Notes: generated by a model from the sequence alone, not told the origin. Positions 17,874-27,672 are shown, counted from the first letter of the stretch. The stretch is 64,000 nucleotides of DNA from Pseudomonas sp. FeN3W (GCA_030263805.2 CP136010.1:1255001-1319000), one strand, 5' to 3'. Program-made: numbers and translations.

Positions 17874-18184
17874 CCGGCAATTTCCAACGCACGCGCCAGT
17901 GCTCGGCGAATCGCAGCATCGGGTTCGCGCTCTCCCGCCTCGATCAGCCCCAGGTAGGCGGGACTGATCCCCACAGAGCGCGCCAACGCTTCTTGAGAAA
18001 GCCCCTTGGCCTCACGCAGAGCACTCAGCTCGACCAGGGACGGGGGTGATTGAGTGCCATTGGATGGGACGTCAATGGTAACGGACGATTTGACACCGAC
18101 CGCATTCAGAAGCGCCTGGTACTCGTCCCACGGCAGTACGGCGTATTCCGGCGAGCCGTCACGCATGATGACCTGTACATTCAT
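17855..18184 (-). CDS. XRE-family helix-turn-helix regulator with antitoxin-like N-terminus
   Basis: A 109-residue protein in two parts. The N-terminal 35 residues (VQVIMRDGSPEYAVLPWDEYQALL) resemble the short PHD-like segment seen in some antitoxin or regulator proteins. The C-terminal half is a Cro/C1 helix-turn-helix (LREAKGLSQEALARSVGISPAYLGLIEAGER). It probably binds DNA as a dimer and may control its own two-gene unit with the overlapping downstream gene. No typical RelE or HigB toxin is beside it. Confidence 0.8.
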   Translation of the reverse strand: MNVQVIMRDGSPEYAVLPWDEYQALLNAVGVKSSVTIDVPSNGTQSPPSLVELSALREAKGLSQEALARSVGISPAYLGLIEAGEREPDAAIRRALARALEIAGWEGDA

Positions 18185-18342
18185 CCGTATTTCCCCAGGC
18201 TTCTTCGATCAGAAGCGGGATCTTAACAGCCCTTGCCGTTCCTTGAAGCTACCAACCTGCCGCATGCGTTAGTGAATCGGGACCGAGACCGCAATTGCTC
18301 ATCAGGCACCGACAAACGGCGACGCCGCGTGCCGCTGTACTA

Positions 18343-18792
18343 TCAGCTCGGCTGGCCGCCGGCTTTCGGTTCGTCCAGCGCAGGCAAGCGTTGCAGTGAT
18401 GCCTGCCGATCCGCAGTCTGGGCCTGCTTCCAGATCTTGAACGCCTCCAACTCACCAGACCACTTGCGCATTACCCAGCCGAGCACAGCCAGATCGTCAA
18501 CGAATCCGAGACCGGGCAGCCAATCCGGGATGGCGTCGATAGGCGACAGAAAGTAGAGCAAGCCTGCCACTACGGCTATCAATGCGTTAGGGCTGATAGC
18601 CCGATACTCGCCGCGCCACCAGGCTACGCAAAGCGCCTGTAAAAGCGCCAGGTCTTCTCGCAATCCCTTGAGCAACCCTCTTTTCGATGAGGACTTGCGA
18701 GCAACAGCAAGGAGCAACGCAGGGATCTTTCCGCGTTTGATCAGACGCTGAGCGAGCGGAAAATATCGGATGAAATTCCAGGGAGCCTTCAT
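18343..18792 (-). CDS. YkvA-like DUF1232 membrane protein
   Basis: A 149-residue protein with the DUF1232 signature LYFLSPIDAIPDWLPGLGFVDDLAVLGWVM (about residues 78-107), including the SPIDxIPD motif, flanked by hydrophobic segments. The family function is not known; these are small membrane-associated proteins. It starts at ATG 18792 with no obvious partner; 160 bp separate it from the XRE gene. Confidence 0.85.
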   Translation of the reverse strand: MKAPWNFIRYFPLAQRLIKRGKIPALLLAVARKSSSKRGLLKGLREDLALLQALCVAWWRGEYRAISPNALIAVVAGLLYFLSPIDAIPDWLPGLGFVDDLAVLGWVMRKWSGELEAFKIWKQAQTADRQASLQRLPALDEPKAGGQPS

Positions 18793-18830
18793 CTAGATTG
18801 CCTCCAGCCTGCGTCATCCCTGACCTTGAG

Positions 18831-18861
18831 AAGGTTATCCACCGAAGCTGTGGATAACCTT
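18831..18861. promoter_or_regulatory. Perfect inverted repeat containing DnaA-box sequences
   Basis: AAGGTTATCCAC (18831-18842) pairs with GTGGATAACCTT (18850-18861) around a 7-base loop. The right arm gives a perfect DnaA box (TTATCCACA on the minus strand, 18849-18857), the left arm a one-mismatch box. No T-run follows on either side, so it does not look like a simple terminator. The rest of 18862-19140 is AT-richer and shows no gene. Confidence 0.55.
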
Positions 18862-19141
18862 GTGAACAGTTTATGGATGGTTGCCGCTAAAGCCCTGTTT
18901 ACGGGGCTGCCGAACAGATCGGTGCTTTTTTATCCAGCCGATCTATCCCTTAATAATCAATAGGTTACAGTGACACTGAAATTGTACTGAAACATGCTCG
19001 ACGAGCACGCCGCAATCTATTCCGAATGTGCATAACCGGTGAATGTCAATGCCTTTGCAAGCACTTTGACTGACGAAGACACCGGGCGTTCGGACTATAG
19101 GGGGCTAGTCGTGGCAGGGAGGAAGGCGTTGATGAAGAGCT

Positions 19142-19173
19142 GAAAAAAGAGGTCGATCATTGCAATCGACCTC
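19142..19173 (-). terminator. Rho-independent terminator of the comEA-like gene
   Basis: GAGGTCGAT (19149-19157) and ATCGACCTC (19165-19173) form a 9-bp stem; on the minus strand it is followed by six T residues. It lies just after the stop of the ComEA-like gene. Confidence 0.88.
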
Positions 19174-19180
19174 CCTTCAC

Positions 19181-19492
19181 TTACTGAACGCTGAGCTGCC
19201 CGCGAATCTTGTCGAGGGTCGCCGAGCCGATGCCTTTTACCTCGAGCAGCTCATCTACCGAGCTGAACGGACCATGCTCCTCCCGATAATCGATGATTGC
19301 TTTTGCCTTGGTTTCACCAATGCCTCTCAGCTCACGGGTAAGCGTCTCAGCATCCGCAGAATTGAGGTTCACTGGGGCCGGGGCGACAGCCACAGCTGTT
19401 GGGGCAGGTTGTGCCTGAGTGGCCGCATAGCCACCGAAAGAAAAGCCGGAAAGTACGGCGAACGCCGCAGCGGCAAGAATAGCTTTACGCAT
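19181..19492 (-). CDS. ComEA-like helix-hairpin-helix protein, exported
   Basis: A 103-residue protein with a signal peptide (MRKAILAAAAFAVLSGFSFGGYA), an Ala/Pro-rich linker and a C-terminal pair of helix-hairpin-helix motifs (VNLNSADAETLTRELRGIG and FSSVDELLEVKGIGSATLDKI), which bind double-stranded DNA non-specifically. It resembles periplasmic ComEA used in DNA uptake; P. stutzeri is known as naturally transformable. The start at 19492 is preferred because AAGGA lies 7 bases upstream; the ATG two codons earlier is too close. Confidence 0.85.
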   Translation of the reverse strand: MRKAILAAAAFAVLSGFSFGGYAATQAQPAPTAVAVAPAPVNLNSADAETLTRELRGIGETKAKAIIDYREEHGPFSSVDELLEVKGIGSATLDKIRGQLSVQ

Positions 19493-19577
19493 GATCATGT
19501 CCTTATGAAAACCAGAGTATTCGTTCGCGGGACTTCCTGCTCCGCGTCAGCCAATCTAGTCGCCTGCCAGCTGATGT

Positions 19578-19609
19578 CAAAAACGAGGTTGCATATTTGC
19601 GAACCTCGT
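19578..19609 (-). terminator. Rho-independent terminator after flgL
   Basis: ACGAGGTT (19583-19590) and AACCTCGT (19602-19609) form the stem, with an inner GCA/TGC pair; the minus-strand transcript continues with TTTTTG. It marks the end of the flgF-flgL unit. Confidence 0.88.
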
Positions 19610-19614
19610 CAAGC

Positions 19615-20922
19615 TCAGCGCATGGCGTTGAACAGATTCAGGCCGCTGATCTTTACGTAGCTCTGCTGCGCAGCCTCGAGGATGACGGTCTGGAATGACA
19701 GCCGGGACAGCGCCTCTGCGTAGTCCAGCTCACGCAACTCGGCCTGAACCGATTTGTTAACCAGGGCCACGTCTTCGTTGTCGGTCAGGGTGGTTTCGAT
19801 CACGTTCCGCCGTGCGCCGATATTGCCCCGGGCGGCATCGACGCTGACCATGCCGTGGTCGAGGTTGGTCAGGCTCACCGCCACCGAGTCGCGAATATCG
19901 GCGTTGCTGGAGGACGGGTCTTCCAGGGTCTTGCGCAGGTTGGCGATGGTATCCAGAATCCCTTGTTTGTTCTGCACGGGCTCAGCCGACGCATCCCCAG
20001 TCACCGGATCTATGGTGATTCCTGCGCCGGGCATGACAACGATTCGTTCGCCGCCCACAGGCGTACCATCGAACTGCAAAGTGACCCCCCGAAACACCAG
20101 AGAGTCGCTACGCTCTGCATCGTCGTCCATCTTGAAGTTTTGTCCATCGGGAAGAGGAATATCCCCAGCGGCGCGTGGCAGGCCATAGATGGAATAACTC
20201 CCATCGTCCTCGAATAAGATTTCCACTCCCTCTGTAGGGAAGGCTGGCGAGCCGGAGAAGGCAACTTCGTCACCAACCAGCGGCTTAGATACGGCTAGAG
20301 TGGAAACGTCGCCAGGCGTTATGCCAGAGGTGTCCAGAGCGCTTGCTAGCCGCCCAGCATTAGTAACGTTCTCGAAGATCGACTTTCCGCTGTCACTGAT
20401 TGGGATATTCAGCGAACTGGCGATCTGCAGTTTGCGTTGCCCTTCGTCGCCCTGATAGCTGTAGCTGCCATCGGCAGCACGCACGAAGGGCTGGGTCTTG
20501 CCCTGAAAACCCGAGAAGAGATATTCGCCTCGCGCGTTGCGAGTATTCATTAGAGACAGCAATTCATCCTCACGCTCACGTAGTTCGGCAGCGATGGATT
20601 TGCGATCTTCCGCGTCGAGAGAGCCGTTGCCGGCGCGCAAGGCCAACTCGCGCACGCGCAGCAGCACGGTGTTCACCGAGTTGAGCGTCGACTCTTCCTG
20701 GACCAGGCTGCTGTCCGCCGCAGTCAGGTTGGAGTTGTACTGGCTCAGCACGTTTTGCTGCTGCTCCAATTGCAATAGGCGCACCGACGCAACCGGGTCG
20801 TCGGCTGGCGTAAGGATGCGATTGCCGGTACTGATCTGCTCCTGGGTGCGGGTCGCATTGGCGTAGTTGCGCTGCAGTCCGGCAACGCCGTTATTGAATG
20901 CTTGCAGGGTGGAAATGCGCAT
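19615..20922 (-). CDS. flgL: Flagellar hook-filament junction protein FlgL (HAP3)
   Basis: A 435-residue flagellin-like junction protein exported by the flagellar type III system. The N-terminal D0/D1 region (MRISTLQAFNNGVAGLQRNYANATRTQEQISTGNRI) and the C-terminal coiled region (VALVNKSVQAELRELDYAEALSRLS to GLNLFNAMR) are typical. The middle (about 170-320) is the variable exposed domain. It is 11 bp downstream of flgK and is the last gene of the unit. Confidence 0.95.
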   Translation of the reverse strand: MRISTLQAFNNGVAGLQRNYANATRTQEQISTGNRILTPADDPVASVRLLQLEQQQNVLSQYNSNLTAADSSLVQEESTLNSVNTVLLRVRELALRAGNGSLDAEDRKSIAAELREREDELLSLMNTRNARGEYLFSGFQGKTQPFVRAADGSYSYQGDEGQRKLQIASSLNIPISDSGKSIFENVTNAGRLASALDTSGITPGDVSTLAVSKPLVGDEVAFSGSPAFPTEGVEILFEDDGSYSIYGLPRAAGDIPLPDGQNFKMDDDAERSDSLVFRGVTLQFDGTPVGGERIVVMPGAGITIDPVTGDASAEPVQNKQGILDTIANLRKTLEDPSSSNADIRDSVAVSLTNLDHGMVSVDAARGNIGARRNVIETTLTDNEDVALVNKSVQAELRELDYAEALSRLSFQTVILEAAQQSYVKISGLNLFNAMR

Positions 20923-20933
20923 AAGGCGACCTA

Positions 20934-22976
20934 TTACCTGAAGGAGCTGATCAATGTATCGAACAAGGAGCGGGCAACTTGAATGATCTGGGCCGAAGCG
21001 TTGTAGTACTGCTCGAACTTGATCAGGTTGGCGGCTTCCTCGTCCAGGTTCACAGCCGAGAGTGAATCGCGGTTGTCCGTGGCCTGTTTGAGAATCGAGC
21101 CTGTCGCTTCGCTATCCATCCGTGCCTGTGCCGTCAACGTGCCGACTCGCTCGACCAGTTCGCCGTAGCCATCGGTGAAGCTGAAGCCAGAACCGGCGAC
21201 ATTGGCGCTCACACCAACAGTTTGCTTGGTTTGCAGGTCGACTAGTTTCAAGGCATTGCGGTTGTCAGAAACGCCGCTCTGGTTGAACGCCATCGCGAAC
21301 CTGTCGTTATCCTTCGGCGTACCGCTCAGAGAAAACTCGAACTGGTAATTGGCATCCCCCACCACCAGCGAATTGCTTTGCCCTGGCTGGATGGTTGCGG
21401 TCGACGAGTAACTGACCGTCGGCGGCGTAGCACTGTCGTCCACAGTCCGAAATTGCGCAGTACCACCCGTAATCGTTACTGTGCCCGGCTCGGTAAAAGT
21501 AAGCGTCGCTCCATTGCTGCCGAACAACCCCTGCAGCGCCGAAATGCTGATCGGCGAAGGCCCGGAAGTCATGTCGGGCTGGCCAATCGCACCGGTGCCA
21601 GCGTTCTGCAAATTGCTTTCCGCGCGCACCGGGGCAGCAAAGGCCAGTTGATCGGCCTGATCCAGAGTCGCCTTGATATCAGCCGCGCCTCGACGAGTCG
21701 GCTGCAGACTGAATTTGTCGCCTACAGCGGGGGCTGGGTTACCGAGAACGACCTGGAAGCCCTGATCGACTCCGTTCTTGTCGGTGATCGTGAGCACACC
21801 GGTCGGCGGCGTGGTGTCCGTTACGGTCATCAGCTGGTTGTCGCTCAGGCGACGAACTTTGGGTCCGCTCGCGTCATACTCCATCAGGTAATCGCTGGTG
21901 GTGAGCACGCTGGTGTCGGTGATGTTCAGCACTGGTTGCGCGTTGCTGTTCCCGGCAAACGCATTGACGCGCAACTTGGCTAGCGCCGGATCGTTGTAGT
22001 TACCGAAAAGTGCCGAACCGACCTGTCCTTTCAGATCCAGCCCCTGTCCCAGCTGAGTATTGACCTGATCACTGACCGCCAGCGAAAGGCGCCCCAGCGA
22101 ATTCATGGTCGAATCCAGCACTTCCTCGCGATAGCGAATCAGCCCGCCGAGTTCGCCACCGGTAATCTGCGATGTGATGCCCTGCCGCGAACCACCGCTG
22201 ATGAATTGCACTTCATGGCGGTTGGGGTCGCCCTGCCCCGGCACCACCTCCAGCTTGGCGACCGCGCTGCCCACGACCAACGGCTGGCCGCTGCCGATAA
22301 AGATATTGAAGCTGCTATCGTCCTGCGGCACCACGGTCACGCCGATGTAACCCGACAACTGCCGAACGGCCTCGTCACGGGCATCGAGCAGATCGTTCGG
22401 CTGTTTGCCGTTGGCCGCGGCGACGGCGATCGCCTCGTTGAGGCTACCGATGCTGCCTGCCAGCCGGTTCACCTGATCGGTGACCGCGGACATCTGCTTG
22501 TTGGTGAAATTGTTCTGCTCGGAGAGACGGTCATAGACGGTGTTGAAACGCCGTGCCAAACCCTCGGCCTCGGCCAGTACCAGCTGGCGCGCCGGAATAT
22601 TTGCCGGGTCTTCGGCCGCCGTCTGCAGCGCCGAAAAGAACTTCTGCAATGAGGGCGTGATGCCGGTGGTGGTGCCAGCCAACAATGAGTCGAGCTGATC
22701 GATCTGACTCTTGTAAGCCTCGACATCGCTGTTCAGCGAGGTGCTGCTGCGTAGCTGGCTGGTGAGAAATTCGCTGTATGAGCGACGTACGTCTACCAGC
22801 GAGGTGCCCGACCCGATGTAACCCGCGCCACTGAACTGCGGCGAGCGTGTCGCCTGGGTCGCATCCTGACGAGTGTAGCCAGGCGTGTTGACGTTGGTGA
22901 TGTTATGGCCAGTGATGGAAAGCTGGGTTTTGCTGGCAGCCAGGCCGGAAAGGCCAATGCTCAATAGGTCAGCCAT
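20934..22976 (-). CDS. flgK: Flagellar hook-associated protein FlgK (HAP1)
   Basis: A 680-residue hook-filament junction protein. It begins with the rod/hook N-terminal domain (LLSIGLSGLAASKTQLSITGHNITNVNTPGYTRQ) and ends with the FlgK tail (VNLDEEAANLIKFEQYYNASAQIIQVARSLFDTL). The central region is a long Thr/Gly/Ser-rich exposed domain. It lies between flgJ and flgL in the usual order. Complete. Confidence 0.96.
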   Translation of the reverse strand: MADLLSIGLSGLAASKTQLSITGHNITNVNTPGYTRQDATQATRSPQFSGAGYIGSGTSLVDVRRSYSEFLTSQLRSSTSLNSDVEAYKSQIDQLDSLLAGTTTGITPSLQKFFSALQTAAEDPANIPARQLVLAEAEGLARRFNTVYDRLSEQNNFTNKQMSAVTDQVNRLAGSIGSLNEAIAVAAANGKQPNDLLDARDEAVRQLSGYIGVTVVPQDDSSFNIFIGSGQPLVVGSAVAKLEVVPGQGDPNRHEVQFISGGSRQGITSQITGGELGGLIRYREEVLDSTMNSLGRLSLAVSDQVNTQLGQGLDLKGQVGSALFGNYNDPALAKLRVNAFAGNSNAQPVLNITDTSVLTTSDYLMEYDASGPKVRRLSDNQLMTVTDTTPPTGVLTITDKNGVDQGFQVVLGNPAPAVGDKFSLQPTRRGAADIKATLDQADQLAFAAPVRAESNLQNAGTGAIGQPDMTSGPSPISISALQGLFGSNGATLTFTEPGTVTITGGTAQFRTVDDSATPPTVSYSSTATIQPGQSNSLVVGDANYQFEFSLSGTPKDNDRFAMAFNQSGVSDNRNALKLVDLQTKQTVGVSANVAGSGFSFTDGYGELVERVGTLTAQARMDSEATGSILKQATDNRDSLSAVNLDEEAANLIKFEQYYNASAQIIQVARSLFDTLISSFR

Positions 22977-22979
22977 GAT

Positions 22980-24152
22980 TTAGCCTCTGGTCCGCATGGC
23001 GGGCACCGAATTCGCGTCGGCAACGGTCTGATAAGTCTGCATCTTGCGGGCGATCTGGCTGATCTTGCGCGCGTACTGCGGGTCGGTGGCGTAGCCGGCC
23101 TTCTGCAGCTCCTTGACGAAGCGCTCCGAATCGCCGGTATTGCTCGCCACCTGAATGGCGGTCCGATAACGGTCGTTGTTTTCCAGCAGGCTGACGAAAT
23201 CGTCGAAGCTCTGCTCGAACGAATCGTAGGCGCGGAAGCCCGCTCTCTCGCGGGTTGCCGTACCGTTGACGTACTCGGTGGTCATCACGGTGGCCGACGC
23301 CCCTTTCCAGCCGGTGGCCTTGATGCCGAACAGGTTGTGGCTGTTGCTGCCGTCCTTTTGACGGATCATGGATTTACCCCAGCCGGTCTCCAGGGCAGCT
23401 TGTGCGACCAGGAAACGCGGCTCGATACCCAGTCGTTCGGCCGCCTTTTCTGCCATGGGCAGCATGGTGGCGATGAACTCCTCGGACGAATTGAATCGCG
23501 TCTTGCTCGGCGCGTTGGGCGCACTTTTCTCGACACCGTTGACGACCAACGGCTTGTCCTTGGGGGGAACGAACGCCGTGGCAGGCTTCCAATCGAGGTC
23601 GACCAAAGGCTGGACGCCTTCTGCGGCAGGTTTCTGCGCAGTCGCCGATACATCTGCCACTTGCCGCTCGATCGCCCGGCCTGGCAACGCCAGGCGACGC
23701 TGATTGAGCAATCGGGAATCATCTCGTGCGGACTCGACAGCCGCGGCCGGTTTACTCGGCCAGGCGGCGCCTTCGGTCTGCGCAACCTGGGCAAAGGGAT
23801 TGTTGCGTGTCGCGGTTTCGGTCTGCTTGCTCAACTGGCGCACCAGTACGTCTGCCAGGCCGATGCCACCGCCCTCCTTCGAAAGGCTGACAGACAGCTG
23901 CTGGTCATACATATCCTGGTACTGCTTGCTGGCCTGACTGTTCAGCGGATTGTCCTTGGCCAGCACCTCGGTTGCCGAACGCATCGACTTGAGCATTTCG
24001 TTGAGAAACAACGACTCGAACTCCTGCGCAACCTTGCGCACGTTCTCCTCACCGTCCCGATCCTTGCCAACCTTGAGCTGGCTGAGGCGATTGAGGTCGG
24101 TGTAGCTGCCACTGTCGAGGCCGCGCGCTCCGCTTCCGAGACGATTTTCCAT
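22980..24152 (-). CDS. flgJ: Flagellar rod assembly protein and muramidase FlgJ
   Basis: A 390-residue periplasmic protein of two parts. The N-terminal rod-capping domain (about 30-120; VAQEFESLFLNEMLKSMRSATEVLAKDNPL) supports rod assembly. The C-terminal glucosaminidase domain (about 220-375; SSEEFIATMLPMAEKAAERLGIEPRFLVAQAALETGWGKSM) cuts peptidoglycan so that the rod can pass. The catalytic Glu is in AALETGWG. A proline/alanine linker joins the two. Confidence 0.95.
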   Translation of the reverse strand: MENRLGSGARGLDSGSYTDLNRLSQLKVGKDRDGEENVRKVAQEFESLFLNEMLKSMRSATEVLAKDNPLNSQASKQYQDMYDQQLSVSLSKEGGGIGLADVLVRQLSKQTETATRNNPFAQVAQTEGAAWPSKPAAAVESARDDSRLLNQRRLALPGRAIERQVADVSATAQKPAAEGVQPLVDLDWKPATAFVPPKDKPLVVNGVEKSAPNAPSKTRFNSSEEFIATMLPMAEKAAERLGIEPRFLVAQAALETGWGKSMIRQKDGSNSHNLFGIKATGWKGASATVMTTEYVNGTATRERAGFRAYDSFEQSFDDFVSLLENNDRYRTAIQVASNTGDSERFVKELQKAGYATDPQYARKISQIARKMQTYQTVADANSVPAMRTRG

Positions 24153-24162
24153 ATCCCTGCCC

Positions 24163-25263
24163 TTAGATCACGATCAGGTCGGCTTGCAGTGCGCCAGCCT
24201 GCTTCAGTGCTTCGAGAATGGCCATCAGGTCGCTGGGCGCAGCGCCCACCTGATTCACCGCCCGGACGATCTCATCCAGCGTGGTACCCGGGCCGAACTT
24301 GAACATCGGCTTGGCTTCCTGCTCGGCTTTCACCTTGCTGTTGGGCACGACGACGGTCTGACCATCCGAGAAGGGTTCCGGCTGGCTCACCTGTGGATCT
24401 TCGGTAATGGTGACGGTCAGGCTGCCGTGGGTAACAGCTGCAGGCTGTACCCGCACGTTCTGGCCGATCACGATCGTGCCGGTACGCGAGTTGATGATGA
24501 CCTTGGCCACGGCCTGGCCAACCTCTACGTCGAGATTTTCCAGAATCGACAGGTAGTCCACGCGCTGACTCGGATCCAGCGGCGCGGTCACGCTGATCGA
24601 ACCGCCATCCAGCGCCTGCGCTACACCCGGGCCGAGCAGATCGTTGATCTGGTCGACGATGTTCTTGGCCGTGGTGAAGTCCGGACGATTGAGATTCAGC
24701 GTCAGTGTATTGCCCTGATTGAAGCCACTCGGCACCGGACGTTCGACCGTTGCGCCACCCGGAATCCGGCCAGCCGACGGCGAATTGACGGTGATCCGCG
24801 AGCCATCGGCGCCACCGGCGTCAAAGCCCCCTACCACCAGGTTGCCCTGAGCGATGGCGTAGACGTTGCCGTCGATACCCTTCAGCGGCGCCATCAACAG
24901 GCTGCCGCCACGCAGGCTTTTGGCGTTACCGATCGACGAGACGGTGATGTCGATGGTCTGTCCCGGCTTGGCGAACGGCGGCAGTTCGGCATGAATCGAC
25001 ACCGCCGCGACGTTCTTCAGCTGAATGTTGCCACCGGCCGGCACCTTGATGCCGAACTGGGCCAGCATATTGTTGAAGGTCTGCACGGTGAACGGCGTCT
25101 GGGTGGTCTGGTCACCGCTACCGTTCAACCCGACGACCAGGCCATAGCCGATCAGCTGGTTGCTGCGAACACCATGGATGGTCGCGACATCCTTCAAGCG
25201 CTCAGCCTGCGCGCCCGCGCAGAGCGTGAGCAAACCCGCGAGCAGAAGCAGTTTTTTCCACAT
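24163..25263 (-). CDS. flgI: Flagellar P-ring protein FlgI
   Basis: A 366-residue periplasmic ring subunit with an N-terminal signal peptide ([20 protein letters not shown]). Conserved segments such as [54 protein letters not shown] and the C-terminal [27 protein letters not shown] are clear. The start at 25263 follows GGAGCTGATGTC; an upstream in-frame start at 25290 would break the signal peptide. It forms the bushing around the rod in peptidoglycan. Confidence 0.96.
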   Translation of the reverse strand: MWKKLLLLAGLLTLCAGAQAERLKDVATIHGVRSNQLIGYGLVVGLNGSGDQTTQTPFTVQTFNNMLAQFGIKVPAGGNIQLKNVAAVSIHAELPPFAKPGQTIDITVSSIGNAKSLRGGSLLMAPLKGIDGNVYAIAQGNLVVGGFDAGGADGSRITVNSPSAGRIPGGATVERPVPSGFNQGNTLTLNLNRPDFTTAKNIVDQINDLLGPGVAQALDGGSISVTAPLDPSQRVDYLSILENLDVEVGQAVAKVIINSRTGTIVIGQNVRVQPAAVTHGSLTVTITEDPQVSQPEPFSDGQTVVVPNSKVKAEQEAKPMFKFGPGTTLDEIVRAVNQVGAAPSDLMAILEALKQAGALQADLIVI

Positions 25264-25277
25264 GACATCAGCTCCGG

Positions 25278-25973
25278 TCAGAAGGGCCACATCGGGCTCA
25301 TGAAGAATCGGTCCAGCCAGCCAGGCTGGCTCGCATCGGCAAAGGCACCGGTGCCCGAATAGGTAATGCGTGCATCGGCGATACGGGTAGACGGAACAGT
25401 ATTGTCAGTGGAGATATCGTCCGCGCGAACCAGCCCCGCGATGCGCACCAGTTCATCGCCGGTGTTGAGCGTCATCCACTTCTCGCCGCGCACGGCGAGG
25501 ATGCCGTTGGGCAGCACTTCGGAGACAGTCACGGTGATCGAACCGGACAGACTGTTGCTCTGTCCGGCCTGTCCGGAACCTGAAGTATCTCGTGACGCGT
25601 CGTACTCGGCGCCCAGACTCATCGAGTTGCCGGTCAGCGGATTGGCCATCGACACGGCTCCGCCGAACAGCGAGCCAAGCCCGATGTTGGCACTGCTGTC
25701 CTTCGAAATCTGTGACGAGGCGTTCTTGCTGGCCTGCGTACGCTCATTGAGCGTGATGGTGATGATGTCGCCGACCCGATGGGCCTTGCGATCATCGTAG
25801 AGATTGGTCTCGAAGCCTGCCTGATAGATTGCACCGTTGTTCTGCGCCGCTGGCAGCGGTGTGCGTGGCAGCACCGGTGCGTAGTACGGGTCGTTCGGTT
25901 TCGGCGCAGGGGCAACACATCCGGCCAGCGCCAGGGCGGACGACATCGACACAACAATCAGCAAACGGCTCAT
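25278..25973 (-). CDS. flgH: Flagellar L-ring lipoprotein FlgH
   Basis: A 231-residue outer-membrane ring subunit. The signal peptide ends in a lipobox (LALAGC), so Cys becomes acylated. Conserved parts include [46 protein letters not shown] and [19 protein letters not shown]. The start chosen is [10 protein letters not shown] at 25973, two codons after another ATG. It lies between flgG and flgI as usual. Confidence 0.95.
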   Translation of the reverse strand: MSRLLIVVSMSSALALAGCVAPAPKPNDPYYAPVLPRTPLPAAQNNGAIYQAGFETNLYDDRKAHRVGDIITITLNERTQASKNASSQISKDSSANIGLGSLFGGAVSMANPLTGNSMSLGAEYDASRDTSGSGQAGQSNSLSGSITVTVSEVLPNGILAVRGEKWMTLNTGDELVRIAGLVRADDISTDNTVPSTRIADARITYSGTGAFADASQPGWLDRFFMSPMWPF

Positions 25974-26057
25974 AAACACCTCAAGCCATAACAGGCCATC
26001 GAAACTACTGCGAGCAGCACAAGGCGTGCGTGCCCGTATACAACGGCGAACGCGCGA

Positions 26058-26843
26058 TCAGAGCTGCTGCGTAACGAACGACAGCATCTGGTCGGCGGTG
26101 GATATGACCTTGGAATTCATCTCGTAGGCGCGCTGAGTGGTGATCATGTTCACCAGCTCCTCGACGACGCTGACGTTGGAATTTTCCAGGGTGTTCTGCA
26201 GCACCGTGCCCAACCCATTCAGTCCCGGCGTACTCACCTGCGGCGCACCACTGGCGGCGGTTTCCAGGAACAGGTTGCTGCCCATCGCCTGAAGACCGGC
26301 CGGGTTGATGAAGTCGGCAGTCTGGATATTGCCGATGATCTGCGGCTGCGGATTGCCCACGGTGGTCACGGAGACAGTGCCGTCCTCGCCCACGGTGAAG
26401 GTCTGGGTCTCCGGCGGTACCACGATAGCCGGCTCCAGCGCATAGCCGTTGGAGGTCACCAATTGGCCATCGGAACTCAGATGGAAGCTGCCGTCACGGG
26501 TGTAGGAAACCGTGCCATCGGGCAGCAGCACCTGGAAGAAACCGCGACCGTTGACCGCCATATCCAGCGGCTGCTCGGTGGTCTGCAGGCTACCGGCGGT
26601 GAAGATCTTCTGCGTGCCGGTAACCCGTACACCGGTACCCAGCTGAAGGCCGGAGGGCAGTTCGCTGTCCTGGCTGGACTGACCGCCAGGCTGGCGGCGA
26701 ATCTGATAGAGCAGATCCTGAAACTCGGCGCGGTCACGCTTGAAGCCGGTGGTGGAAACGTTGGCCAGGTTGTTGGAAATGGTCGTCAGGTTCATGTCCT
26801 GGGCGGACAATCCGGTCTTGCTGACCCAAAGTGCTGGAAGCAT
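26058..26843 (-). CDS. flgG: Flagellar distal rod protein FlgG
   Basis: A 261-residue distal rod subunit exported by the type III apparatus. It starts MLPALWVSKTGLSAQDMNLTTISNNLANVSTTGFKRDRAEF (flagellar rod N-domain), followed by PLDMAVNGRGFFQVLLPDGTVSYTRDGSFHLS, and ends with VVEELVNMITTQRAYEMNSKVI. The ribosome binding site GAGGAGAAAG precedes the start. Normal length. Confidence 0.96.
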   Translation of the reverse strand: MLPALWVSKTGLSAQDMNLTTISNNLANVSTTGFKRDRAEFQDLLYQIRRQPGGQSSQDSELPSGLQLGTGVRVTGTQKIFTAGSLQTTEQPLDMAVNGRGFFQVLLPDGTVSYTRDGSFHLSSDGQLVTSNGYALEPAIVVPPETQTFTVGEDGTVSVTTVGNPQPQIIGNIQTADFINPAGLQAMGSNLFLETAASGAPQVSTPGLNGLGTVLQNTLENSNVSVVEELVNMITTQRAYEMNSKVISTADQMLSFVTQQL

Positions 26844-26878
26844 GAGCTTTCTCCTCGTGCGCCGCCGGCGCCACGCTA

Positions 26879-27619
26879 TTAGCTGAGTTGCAGTACGCGC
26901 GCCATGGCAGCCGCGTCATCTTCGGCGGTGCGCATCATCTTTACGTGCAGTTCGAACTGGCGGGACAGCGCCAGGATGGAAGTCATTTCGGATACCGCGT
27001 TCACATTGCTCGCCTCGAGAAAACCCGAGACGACCCGCACGTTTGCGTCGGGCTCGATAGGCTGGCCATCCTTCAGGCGAATCAGGCCATCAGTGCCCTT
27101 TTCCAGCTGTTGCGGATCAGGGTTGACCAGCTTGATGCGATCCACGGTGACCACAACGTTCGGGTCCTCACCCAGCGCGCGAATACTGATGGTGCCGTCA
27201 TTGCCGACATCCACCTTCTCTTCCGGAGGAATCGCGATCGGCCCGCCATTGCCCAGCACCGGCATGCCGTCTGCGGTACGCAACATGCCAAGCACGTCAA
27301 TATTCAGGCTGCCAGTGCGGACGTAGGCCTCACTGCCATCCGGCGCCTGCACCGCAATCCAGCCCTCGCCTTCGACGGCGACATCAAGATCACGACCAGT
27401 TTCCTGCAAGGTGCCCGGCGTGAAGTCGGTGCCCGGACGCTCGGACATCGCATACACCCGCGCGGGATGGCTGTCGCCAAAGACCTGCATCGAGCGGGCT
27501 TGCTCGAAATCCCGGCGAAAGCCAGTGGTGGAAATATTCGCCAGATTGTTGGCATGGGCCTGCTGGGCCCGCGCATTCTGGCTGGCACCGGTCATGGCCA
27601 CGTAGAGCATCTTGTCCAT
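26879..27619 (-). CDS. flgF: Flagellar proximal rod protein FlgF
   Basis: A 246-residue rod subunit. It starts MDKMLYVAMTGASQNARAQQAHANNLANISTTGFRRDFEQ and ends with VNAVSEMTSILALSRQFELHVKMMRTAEDDAAAMARVLQLS, both typical of FlgF. It is the first gene after the flgE terminator and has its own sigma54-type promoter upstream, so it begins the flgF-flgL transcription unit. Confidence 0.95.
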   Translation of the reverse strand: MDKMLYVAMTGASQNARAQQAHANNLANISTTGFRRDFEQARSMQVFGDSHPARVYAMSERPGTDFTPGTLQETGRDLDVAVEGEGWIAVQAPDGSEAYVRTGSLNIDVLGMLRTADGMPVLGNGGPIAIPPEEKVDVGNDGTISIRALGEDPNVVVTVDRIKLVNPDPQQLEKGTDGLIRLKDGQPIEPDANVRVVSGFLEASNVNAVSEMTSILALSRQFELHVKMMRTAEDDAAAMARVLQLS

Positions 27620-27672
27620 CGACATCTCCGAGACGCGAGTTTGACACTTGCGATTCTGTTGCAGATGAAAAA

